NCBI GenBank assembly: GCA_025936615.1
Contig: JAICSZ010000058.1
Span: 1 to 9,039 of the forward strand
Source of the DNA: Pedococcus sp.
GTDB lineage: Bacteria > Actinomycetota > Actinomycetes > Actinomycetales > Dermatophilaceae
Length of the DNA: 9,039 bases
Direction of reading: 5' to 3'
Shown here: positions 1 to 5,795 of the stretch, one piece after another
Position numbering within the stretch: position 1 is the stretch's first letter
Layout of the letters: each line of letters begins with the position of its first letter
Made by a program: the position numbers and the translations under genes
Notes under the pieces: generated by a model
Databases searched by the model: none
What the model saw: the letters and a program-made list of their open reading frames with translations, nothing else
What the model was told of the DNA's origin: nothing

Positions 1-704
1 GCCACGAGGCGCACGCAGTACTGGCCGACGCCCTCGTCGACGTCGACGGTCTCGACGGCCTGCTGCATCGCGATGAGCCCGGGTCCGTCGGTGACCCGGT
101 CGACCTGCTGGGCCTCCTGTCGACGCTCCATGCGCCGCTGGAGCACCTCCCACTCCTCCGGTGCGCTCGGGTAGCCGAAGCTCACACGCAGCAGGAACCG
201 GTCGAGCTGGGCCTCGGGGAGCGGGTAGGTGCCTTCGTACTCGACCGGGTTGGCGGTGGCCAGGACGTGGAACGGCCTGGGCAGGACGAACGTCTCGCCC
301 TCGACGGTCACCTGCCCCTCCTGCATCGCCTCGAGCAGGGCCGACTGCGTCTTCGGGGGCGTGCGGTTGATCTCGTCCGCGAGCAGGAGGCCGGTGAACA
401 ACGGCCCCTTGCGGAAGGTGAACTCGTGGCTGCGCTGGTCGTAGAGGAACGAGCCGGTCAGGTCGCTCGGCAGCAGGTCGGGGGTGAACTGGGCGCGGGC
501 GAACTCGAGCCCGAGCGCCTGGGCGAACGAGCGCGCCGCCAAGGTCTTGCCGAGACCGGGGAAGTCCTCCATGAGCACGTGGCCACCGGCGAGCACGCCG
601 GCGAGCACGGTCTCGAGGTTCTCCCGCTTGCCGACGACGGCGCGTTCGACCTGCTCGAGGATGGCGGCGGCGCGAACGGTGACCTCGCCGAGGGACAGGG
701 ACAT
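1..704 (-). CDS. MoxR-family AAA+ ATPase (partial, C-terminus beyond the left edge)
   Basis: A cytoplasmic AAA+ ATPase of the MoxR group, thought to act as a chaperone that remodels or activates partner proteins, often together with DUF58/von Willebrand A-domain proteins encoded downstream. The first 234 residues are visible. Walker A is EDFPGLGKT (about residues 46-54), Walker B is LLLADEINR (106-114), sensor 1 is ATANP (149-153), followed by LPEAQLDRF (162-170), a typical MoxR motif. The lid domain begins near residue 180 and runs off the window; family members are about 310-350 residues long. The ATG directly follows the TAG stop of the upstream gene with no bases between them. A strong GGAGGAG ribosome binding site (711-717) lies six bases before it, inside the end of that gene, so translation is probably coupled. 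The family assignment is secure. The actual substrate cannot be told from sequence. Confidence 0.95.
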   Translation of the reverse strand, partial: MSLSLGEVTVRAAAILEQVERAVVGKRENLETVLAGVLAGGHVLMEDFPGLGKTLAARSFAQALGLEFARAQFTPDLLPSDLTGSFLYDQRSHEFTFRKGPLFTGLLLADEINRTPPKTQSALLEAMQEGQVTVEGETFVLPRPFHVLATANPVEYEGTYPLPEAQLDRFLLRVSFGYPSAPEEWEVLQRRMERRQEAQQVDRVTDGPGLIAMQQAVETVDVDEGVGQYCVRLV

Positions 705-1202
705 CTAGAGCTCCTCCAAGGTGGTGACGTGGGTGTCGAGCTGGGCGGCAGTGAGCCGGGTGGTCGGGGGGCCGGTGAGGTATGCCGTGAGGGCCGGTCC
801 CAGCGCGGTGTGCGCCGCATCGGGGTCGGCTTCGAGGCGCAGCCCGCGGCGGTCGCGCAGTCGCTCGCCGGCCAGGCCGGTCAGGAGCGTGTGCAGCTGC
901 TGCGCGCCCGTGTGGTCGCCGTCGGTGGCGCTCGCCACGACGCGCACGAGCCGGGTGACCCGTGAGTCCGCGCCACGGGGCGGCCGGCCCTCGGTGAAGG
1001 TGTTGGACCAGTCGGTGGCGCGCCGGGTGCCCCAGAGCCACACGGCCAGGACGGCCACCACGGCGAGCAGTGCGGTGCAGGCAAGGAGCATGGCGGCATT
1101 GCCCAGCACGGGGACCGCGACCGCGAGGGCGCCGATGACGATGGCCGCCGTCAGCGCGGCCAGCAGCTGCTGCGCGGCGCTGAGCTCGGCGAGCCGCCTC
1201 AT
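705..1202 (-). CDS. Small two-helix membrane protein of the MoxR operon, function unknown
   Basis: I do not recognise a named family. The 165-residue product has two closely spaced hydrophobic segments, about residues 12-33 and 36-57, forming a likely membrane hairpin. A soluble, mainly cytoplasmic tail follows, rich in leucine, alanine and charged residues. The tail reads like a helical domain (LHTLLTGLAGERL at 103-115, a predicted helix around HTALGPALTAYL, and a final helix ending LEEL). Its ATG overlaps the TGA of the DUF4129 gene by four bases (ATGA), and GAGG at 1209-1212 is a good ribosome binding site six bases upstream. Its stop abuts the MoxR start. In other actinobacteria a DUF4350 protein often sits between DUF4129 and MoxR genes; this protein is much shorter than that family. 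Being a membrane partner of MoxR is an inference from position only. Confidence 0.85.
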   Translation of the reverse strand: MRRLAELSAAQQLLAALTAAIVIGALAVAVPVLGNAAMLLACTALLAVVAVLAVWLWGTRRATDWSNTFTEGRPPRGADSRVTRLVRVVASATDGDHTGAQQLHTLLTGLAGERLRDRRGLRLEADPDAAHTALGPALTAYLTGPPTTRLTAAQLDTHVTTLEEL

Positions 1203-1918
1203 CGTCCGCCTCGGGCCGTGGTGCGGACGCCGGTCGTGGTGCTCGTGACATGCCGCAGGTCGGCCTGGATCTCGCGTAGTGCCTCTCCGGCGCGGGCCCT
1301 GGCGTCCTCACCGACGGGGTGACGCGAGAAGCGCGCCTCCCGGTAGAGCGCCGCAAGCTGGTCGAGCGGTGCCTGTCGCACGCCCAGGCCCCTGATCACG
1401 CTGGTCACCAGCTCCGTGGAGGTGCGCGAGTCGTCGTCACGCAGGCCGGCGCCCCGCACGGCGTCCTCGAGCCGCACCCACGCAGCCACGACGGCGTTGG
1501 CGGGCGTGCCCCGGCTCAGCAGCTCCTCGCTCTCGCGGGCCTGCTCGAGCAGCTCCTCGGGCAGCACCTCCACGCCCACCTCGTCCTCGACGACCAGTCG
1601 ACGGGCGGCGAGCCAGTCGAGGACCGCGCGGGCCAGGACCACGACCACGGCGATGACGACGAGCGCGATGATCACCCGCATGGCCCAGGTGATCGCTGCG
1701 GCGAGGGTCTCGTGCGAAGCGGTCGTGCCGGCATGGCCCTTCTCACCGCCGCCAGCCGCGTTGTCGGTGGGTCCGAAGTCCTGGCCGGGTGCGCTGCTCT
1801 CGCGGCCGGAGGACTGCTGCGGCTGGAAGACCCCCACCGGCCCGGAGCCGGACACCCACGCACCGAGCAGCAGGGTGGCGGCGGTGCCGGCCCACAGGAG
1901 GGTGGCTCGACGGGTCAC
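1199..1918 (-). CDS. DUF4129 domain-containing membrane protein
   Basis: A 239-residue protein anchored in the membrane. It has an N-terminal hydrophobic segment (about 6-22) that may be a signal anchor, then a low-complexity Ser/Gly/Gln-rich extracytoplasmic stretch (23-70). A second transmembrane helix (about 76-100) and a cytoplasmic domain follow. Residues about 133-222 match the DUF4129 pattern, most clearly LYREARFSRHPV (191-202), the family's conserved end motif. DUF4129 proteins occur in MoxR/DUF58/transglutaminase-like operons, and this gene is first in such an operon here. The biochemical function is unknown. The start is GTG at 1918. No Shine-Dalgarno sequence precedes it, but a TAnnnT hexamer ends six bases upstream, so the mRNA may be leaderless. 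The end overlaps the next gene by four bases. Confidence 0.88.
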   Translation of the reverse strand: MTRRATLLWAGTAATLLLGAWVSGSGPVGVFQPQQSSGRESSAPGQDFGPTDNAAGGGEKGHAGTTASHETLAAAITWAMRVIIALVVIAVVVVLARAVLDWLAARRLVVEDEVGVEVLPEELLEQARESEELLSRGTPANAVVAAWVRLEDAVRGAGLRDDDSRTSTELVTSVIRGLGVRQAPLDQLAALYREARFSRHPVGEDARARAGEALREIQADLRHVTSTTTGVRTTARGGR

Positions 1919-1924
1919 GGGCAG

Positions 1925-1930
1925 AGCCTA
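1925..1930 (-). promoter_or_regulatory. Candidate -10 hexamer for a leaderless MoxR-operon transcript
   Basis: On the minus strand TAGGCT fits the actinobacterial TAnnnT -10 pattern and is separated from the GTG start of the DUF4129 gene by six bases (ctgccc). That spacing would place the transcription start on the G of the GTG. Leaderless mRNAs with this geometry are common in actinobacteria. No convincing -35 box is seen 16-19 bases further upstream, so this is a candidate only. Confidence 0.3.
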
Positions 1931-2075
1931 GGAGACTGGTGTGTGCGGTGGCGCCGAACCCTCGATCGTGAGCATTTCGTTGTGGACCGATGAGTTCCGC
2001 GGCGTTCGGTTGTCAGTCCTCGTGTGGGCGGTTGGCGCCTACGCTGGGCCCAGGGCGAGAAGCGGCCCCCGACGT

Positions 2076-2080
2076 GAGGA
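2076..2080 (+). promoter_or_regulatory. Ribosome binding site that sets the sigma factor start
   Basis: GAGGA lies seven bases before GTG at 2088. It supports that start over the upstream in-frame GTG at 1941, whose extra 49 residues do not resemble sigma factor sequence and which would overlap the divergent promoter region. Confidence 0.75.
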
Positions 2081-2087
2081 AAGCGCT

Positions 2088-3089
2088 GTGACCGAGGTGA
2101 GCACACCGGCTCTGGAGGACTTCCCCGGCTTGACGGACACCTATCGCCGCGAGCTGACGGCGCACTGCTACCGCATGACCGGCTCGGTGCACGACGCCGA
2201 GGACCTCGTGCAGGAGACGTTCCTGCGCGCCTGGCGTGCCTACGAGGGTTTCGAAGGTCGCTCGTCGGTGCGCACCTGGCTGTACCGCATCGCCACGAAC
2301 GTCTGCCTGACCGCGCTGGAGGGCAAGGACCGACGCCCGCTGCCAACCGGTCTCGGCGCGCCCGCGAGCGAGCCCGGGGACGCCCTGGCCCGGTCGAACG
2401 AGGTTCCTTGGCTCGAGCCCGCGCCGGACCCGCTCGTGGCGGGCGAGTCCACCGACCCGGCGACGATCGTGGCGGAGCGCGAGGGGGTCCGGCTGGCCTT
2501 CGTGGCGGCGCTGCAGTACCTGCCCGCCCGTCAACGTGCGGTGCTCATCCTGCGTGACGTGCTCAGGTGGAAGGCCAGCGAGGTGGCGCAGGCGCTCGAG
2601 ACGACCGAGGCTGCCGTCAACAGCGCGCTGCAGCGGGCCCACGCCCAGCTCGCCCGGGCCGACCTGACCAGGGACACGGTCGAGGAACGGCTCGGGGCCG
2701 ACCAGCAGGACCTGCTGGACCGCTACGTCAAGGCGTTCTGGGACAAGGACATCAACGCCATCGTGGGGATGCTGACCGCCGATGCCGTCTGGGAGATGCC
2801 GCCGTTCACGGGTTGGTACACCGGCGCCGAGGCGATCGGACGGCTCATCGACACACAGTGCCCCGGTGGCGTCAACGACATGCCGATGGTCGCGACCCGC
2901 GCCAACGGCCAGCCGGCGTTCGGGCTGTACATGCGACAGCCCGACGGGAGCTTCACACCGTTCCACCTCCAGGTGCTGAGCATCCGGGACAACCGGGTCG
3001 AGCACGTTGCGGCCTTCTTCGACACCGACCTGTTCGAGCGCTTCGGGCTGCCGGCCCGGCTGCCCGCTGACCACCCGACGCCCGCCTGA
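2088..3089 (+). CDS. ECF sigma factor with C-terminal SnoaL-like domain (SigG / SigX5 type)
   Basis: A 333-residue extracytoplasmic-function RNA polymerase sigma factor that would direct polymerase to a small promoter set. Region 2 spans about residues 14-80 and contains the hallmark DAEDLVQETFLRAW (37-50) and WLYRIATNVCL (64-74). A 45-residue linker rich in Pro and acidic residues follows. Region 4 (about 133-187) has LPARQRAVLILRDVL and the helix-turn-helix WKASEVAQALETTEAAVNSAL. Residues about 205-320 form a SnoaL/NTF2-like domain (DLLDRYVKAFWDKD near the start, HVAAFFDTDLFERFG at the end). This architecture, with PLPTGLG after region 2, matches the mycobacterial SigG-like group (TIGR02960). 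Members carrying such extensions generally have no classical anti-sigma factor, and the extension is thought to tune activity. None is encoded nearby here. The target promoters and signal are unknown. Confidence 0.93.
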   Translation: MTEVSTPALEDFPGLTDTYRRELTAHCYRMTGSVHDAEDLVQETFLRAWRAYEGFEGRSSVRTWLYRIATNVCLTALEGKDRRPLPTGLGAPASEPGDALARSNEVPWLEPAPDPLVAGESTDPATIVAEREGVRLAFVAALQYLPARQRAVLILRDVLRWKASEVAQALETTEAAVNSALQRAHAQLARADLTRDTVEERLGADQQDLLDRYVKAFWDKDINAIVGMLTADAVWEMPPFTGWYTGAEAIGRLIDTQCPGGVNDMPMVATRANGQPAFGLYMRQPDGSFTPFHLQVLSIRDNRVEHVAAFFDTDLFERFGLPARLPADHPTPA

Positions 3090-3091
3090 GG
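3088..3091 (+). promoter_or_regulatory. Ribosome binding site overlapping the sigma factor stop codon
   Basis: GAGG uses the last two bases of the sigma factor TGA and lies six bases before GTG at 3098. The arrangement fixes the start of the next gene and suggests its translation is coupled to that of the sigma factor. Confidence 0.6.
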
Positions 3092-3097
3092 CGCGCG

Positions 3098-3679
3098 GTG
3101 ACATCGGTTCCGGGTCGGGCAGGGCCGCCGGAGGCGGCCGAGCTGCTCGAGCGGGCCATCGTCTACACCCGCGGCGCACTCGCGTCCGTGCGTCCTCAGC
3201 ACCTCCTGCTGCCCTCGCCGTGTCCCGGGTGGCCGCTCATCCGGCTGCTGCACCACATGGACGACTCCCTCGCGGCGATGGGCGAGGTGGCCAGCTCTGC
3301 GCACCTCACCCTTGCCCCCACGCCGTCGATGGACACCGCGGAGGAGCTGCTCAGCCGCATCAGGCAGCGTGCGTGCGCACTGGTCGGGCCGTGGGCCACG
3401 AGCCCGCGGTCGCTGGTCGAGCTGGGCGGCTGGGCCCTGGAGCGCGAGACGATGGGGCGGGTGGGCGCCCTCGAGATAACCCTGCACGGATGGGACGTCG
3501 GACAGGTGTGTGGCGCCGCCCGGCCGGTGCCTCCCGTGCTCGCCATGGACCTGTGGCCAGTTGCCCGCGACCACATCGCCGACGCCGACCGGCCCTGCCG
3601 CGTGGGTCCGGCGCTCGAGCTGCCGGAGTGGGCGACGCCCCAGGAGCGGCTACTGGCCCACACCGGTCGACGCGGGTGA
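3098..3679 (+). CDS. MDMPI / DinB-like putative metal-binding protein
   Basis: A 193-residue soluble protein of the DinB/YfiT-like four-helix group, close to the N-terminal domain of mycothiol-dependent maleylpyruvate isomerase and the TIGR03086-type proteins. Seen directly: PCPGWPLIRLLHHM (41-54), where family members have a histidine ligand, and ALEITLHGWDVG (124-135), which supplies the Glu-x3-His pair (E126, H130). Together these resemble the His/Glu/His zinc site of characterised MDMPI. The family often acts as thiol-dependent transferases or isomerases using mycothiol, but the reaction here is unknown. The gene follows the sigma factor by eight bases and is surely co-transcribed with it, so it may be a partner or a member of the same stress response. 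It is too short to carry the full C-terminal domain of true maleylpyruvate isomerase, so that exact function is unlikely. Confidence 0.85.
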   Translation: MTSVPGRAGPPEAAELLERAIVYTRGALASVRPQHLLLPSPCPGWPLIRLLHHMDDSLAAMGEVASSAHLTLAPTPSMDTAEELLSRIRQRACALVGPWATSPRSLVELGGWALERETMGRVGALEITLHGWDVGQVCGAARPVPPVLAMDLWPVARDHIADADRPCRVGPALELPEWATPQERLLAHTGRRG

Positions 3680-3725
3680 GCAGGGCCCCGTGCGAACCCA
3701 GTGGACCGGTGTGGCCGGTCTCGGC

Positions 3726-3730
3726 GAGGA
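3726..3730 (+). promoter_or_regulatory. Ribosome binding site that sets the C39-like gene start
   Basis: GAGGA lies seven bases before the ATG at 3738, the same motif and spacing as for the sigma factor gene. It favours this ATG over the longer reading frame open from 3510, which would overlap the preceding gene by 170 bases. Confidence 0.7.
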
Positions 3731-3737
3731 TGGGGGC

Positions 3738-4436
3738 ATGGCTCCCGGCTTCCGTTTGCGCGACGGCGACCTGGGTCCTGTCCAGCAGAGCCCGGTGACC
3801 TGTGGCTCGGCTTGCCTCACCGTGGCGCGCATGCTGGTGAGTCCCGCCTTCGCCCGCTGGATCACGACGGGCGAGGGTCCGCGCGGTGACGCGCCCCTGG
3901 GTGACACCGAGCAGGAGCGCTTCGCCGCCTACGAGCGAGTGGTGATGAGCCGCACGAACCGGCTGCTACCGGGCGGGCGCAGGGTCAACCTGCCGTGGCC
4001 GCGGGCTCTCGGCACCCCGCCGTGGGGCGCCATGAAGGAGCTCGAGTACGGCGCCGCGCGGCGCGGCACGGACTACGAGAGCCGCCTCCTGAGGCTGCAT
4101 CGTCGACGGGGGCTGCGGGACGCGCACGCAAGGCTGGTCGAGGTGGTCGCCGACGGCGAGCCCGCGCTGCTCTACGTCGGCAACCGCCTGCTGCCACGCC
4201 ACGTCACGCTGGTCCTGCCCGGCGACGGCGACCGCGTGCTGGACGTCTACGACCCAGCCACTGGTCAGGTGAGCCTGCTCGACGAGGCGCGGTTCGTGGG
4301 GCGCGACCTGCGCATCGCTGGCTGGGATGTGCCGTGGATCGTGGTGCAGCCCAACGGAGCCCGCAAGGTTAGGTCGTTCGGCTTCGCGGCGAACGGCAGC
4401 ACCGCGCGGGCACCCAGGGCCTCGGCGTCGGCCTGA
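3738..4436 (+). CDS. C39/papain-like cysteine peptidase-fold protein, function unknown
   Basis: A 232-residue protein with no signal peptide or membrane helix, so probably cytoplasmic. The N-terminus has QQSPVTCGSACL (16-27), matching the Gln...Cys-Gly-x-Ala-Cys pattern at the active site of C39/papain-like cysteine peptidases. A later RHVTLVL (154-160, H155), followed by a VYDPATG strand-turn (170-176, D172), fits the His and Asp of the same triad. The assignment to this fold is therefore reasonable, with C22, H155 and D172 as the expected catalytic residues and Q16 or Q17 for the oxyanion hole. The region between (about 35-145), rich in Arg, is not recognised. Classical C39 domains cleave double-glycine leaders as part of ABC exporters; this one stands alone with no peptide substrate gene beside it. 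It lies 58 bases after the DinB-like gene and may belong to that operon. A non-peptidase role is possible. Confidence 0.72.
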   Translation: MAPGFRLRDGDLGPVQQSPVTCGSACLTVARMLVSPAFARWITTGEGPRGDAPLGDTEQERFAAYERVVMSRTNRLLPGGRRVNLPWPRALGTPPWGAMKELEYGAARRGTDYESRLLRLHRRRGLRDAHARLVEVVADGEPALLYVGNRLLPRHVTLVLPGDGDRVLDVYDPATGQVSLLDEARFVGRDLRIAGWDVPWIVVQPNGARKVRSFGFAANGSTARAPRASASA

Positions 4437-4439
4437 CGC

Positions 4440-5777
4440 TCAAGAGGTGGGTGCAGGCAACCCTCCGACCCTCAGCTCCCGCAGCAGCGCGCGACCCTGC
4501 TCCAGCAGGGGGTCACGGTCGGCCGACTGGACGATGTCGCGCCCCACGTCGTCGAGCAGGACCTCGACGTAGCGCCGCACTGCAGCCCGTCGGTCGCTGT
4601 CGCAGAACGTCGCGATGTCACGCGCCACCCTGAACAGCGCGAGCACCACGCGGGGCTCGGTGTGCCCGTACCGCCGGACCTGGCCCAGCCCGAGGTCGAG
4701 GAAGTACTCCCAGTCGCGGGCCGGGACGTGCACGCGGGGAGCGCCGGACGCATCTGGGACCGTGACCGGCCCGAGCGTGCACCGGGCCAGTGCGGCGAGG
4801 ACCACCGACAGGTGGTCGACCGCCTGGACCGCGGTGTAGGGGTCGTTGATCGCGGGGGAGAGCGCCTTGGACGCCACGTCGGCGAGCTGTCGCACCCCGA
4901 AGGCCGCGTCCTGCTCCGCGGTGCGCTCGAACCCCACTCGGACACCGTGCGACAACGCGCCGCGCAGCGCGTCCAGCGTCAGCTGCCCCGGTGCCGTCAC
5001 GACCGAGCCGGTCTCCCGGTCCGGCCAGACCCACGCCATGGGCGCTCCCCTGACCACGTGCTCGCCCACCATGGGTACCAGCACGACCACGGTGTGGTGC
5101 TCGGCGGCGGTCGCGGCCAGCGCCTCGAGGTGGAGGGTCTGGACGTAGCCGGACCGGGGAGCCGTCAGTGGAACCGCACTGTCGGGTCGGACAGGCAGCA
5201 CACCCGGCGCAGCGACCGCACCCATCGAGTGCTCGATCACGTGCAGCGTGTCCCGCTCCACCCCCACCATCACCTGGTCGACCTGGATCGAGTGGGCGAG
5301 GTGGTGCACGAAGAAGACGAGCATGATCATGCTGACGAAGATGAGCAGCAGGGCACCACTGACCGCCAGACGCGGGTAGTCGGTGGTCCGCTCGCCGCCG
5401 GAGACCCCCACCGTGTAGAGCCCGGCCGTGCTGTAGGCGAACGTCGCGACAAAGCTGCTCAGGGTCAGCTGGTTGGTCAGGTCCCGCAGGAAGTTGCGCA
5501 GCAGGCGCGGGCTGAACTGGGTCGACGCCAGCTGGAGCGCCACGACGGTCAGGCCGAGGACCAGCGCGATGACGGTCACCATCGTGCTGGCGATCCCGAT
5601 CAGCAGGTTCCGCGCGTCGTCGGCGGTGCCCTGGAAGACCAGCGGCGCCAGGGCAGATCCCGGCGCGATCGTGATGCTGGAGAGCACCGAGCCGGCAACG
5701 AGGGCGGCAACCACGGCCACGCTCGGCATGGCCCACAGGGCACCGCGCAGGTACTCCCGTGCCACCTCGCGCCTCAT
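4440..5777 (-). CDS. DUF2254 family membrane protein
   Basis: A 445-residue integral membrane protein of the DUF2254 family, whose function is not established. Four hydrophobic segments lie at about residues 16-36, 56-83, 106-125 and 137-160. A large, probably cytoplasmic, domain follows. The best family signature is the stretch 285-323, with RTAEQDAAFGVRQLADVA followed by SKALSPAINDPYTAVQAVDHL, which is typical of this family. The length is normal, so it is complete. The ATG has a perfect AGGAGG site upstream, and the gene begins 18 bases after valS on the same strand, so the two are likely co-transcribed. The stop lies three bases from the stop of the convergent C39-like gene. No role in aminoacylation is suggested by the sequence, so the linkage to valS may be only positional. 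Confidence 0.92.
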   Translation of the reverse strand: MRREVAREYLRGALWAMPSVAVVAALVAGSVLSSITIAPGSALAPLVFQGTADDARNLLIGIASTMVTVIALVLGLTVVALQLASTQFSPRLLRNFLRDLTNQLTLSSFVATFAYSTAGLYTVGVSGGERTTDYPRLAVSGALLLIFVSMIMLVFFVHHLAHSIQVDQVMVGVERDTLHVIEHSMGAVAAPGVLPVRPDSAVPLTAPRSGYVQTLHLEALAATAAEHHTVVVLVPMVGEHVVRGAPMAWVWPDRETGSVVTAPGQLTLDALRGALSHGVRVGFERTAEQDAAFGVRQLADVASKALSPAINDPYTAVQAVDHLSVVLAALARCTLGPVTVPDASGAPRVHVPARDWEYFLDLGLGQVRRYGHTEPRVVLALFRVARDIATFCDSDRRAAVRRYVEVLLDDVGRDIVQSADRDPLLEQGRALLRELRVGGLPAPTS

Positions 5778-5781
5778 TGCG

Positions 5782-5787
5782 CCTCCT
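5782..5787 (-). promoter_or_regulatory. Consensus Shine-Dalgarno in the valS-DUF2254 gap
   Basis: AGGAGG on the minus strand is a perfect match to the anti-Shine-Dalgarno, but only four bases separate it from the ATG at 5777, which is closer than usual. It fills most of the 18-base gap, leaving no room for a promoter or terminator. Confidence 0.7.
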
Positions 5788-5795
5788 ACCTGGTG

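Larger units (their letters stand above)
1919..2087. other. Divergent intergenic region between the MoxR operon and the sigma factor gene
   Basis: These 169 bases separate two divergent transcription units and must hold promoters for both. The minus-strand candidate is TAGGCT at 1925-1930. For the plus strand, TACGCT (2040-2045) fits TAnnnT and would start transcription about 36 bases before the sigma factor GTG, but it has no good -35 box. A TGTCAG sequence (2011-2016), which resembles some ECF -35 elements, is too far from it (about 24 bases) to pair with it. I see no long inverted repeat or riboswitch-like structure. The region is visibly less GC-rich than the flanking genes around 1965-2020. 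Confidence 0.55.

Noticed and set aside
267..965. Plus-strand open frame opposite the MoxR gene
   Set aside because: It crosses the boundary of two operon genes and encodes a Gly/Glu/Arg-rich product with no motif, so it is a shadow of the MoxR frame.
1954..2009. CCGAAC...GTTCGG inverted repeat in the divergent promoter region
   Set aside because: Only six bases match across a spacing of about 45 bases, which is expected by chance in GC-rich DNA.
1941..2087. N-terminal extension of the sigma factor from an upstream GTG
   Set aside because: The added 49 residues show no sigma factor similarity, would cover the divergent promoter region, and the GTG at 2088 has a much better ribosome binding site.
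2013..3179. Long open frame of 388 residues on the minus strand opposite the sigma factor gene
   Set aside because: The opposite strand encodes an unmistakable sigma factor with good ribosome binding site; the antisense product shows no motif.
3510..3737. N-terminal extension of the C39-like protein
   Set aside because: It would overlap the DinB-like gene by 170 bases in another frame, and the ATG at 3738 has GAGGA at ideal spacing.
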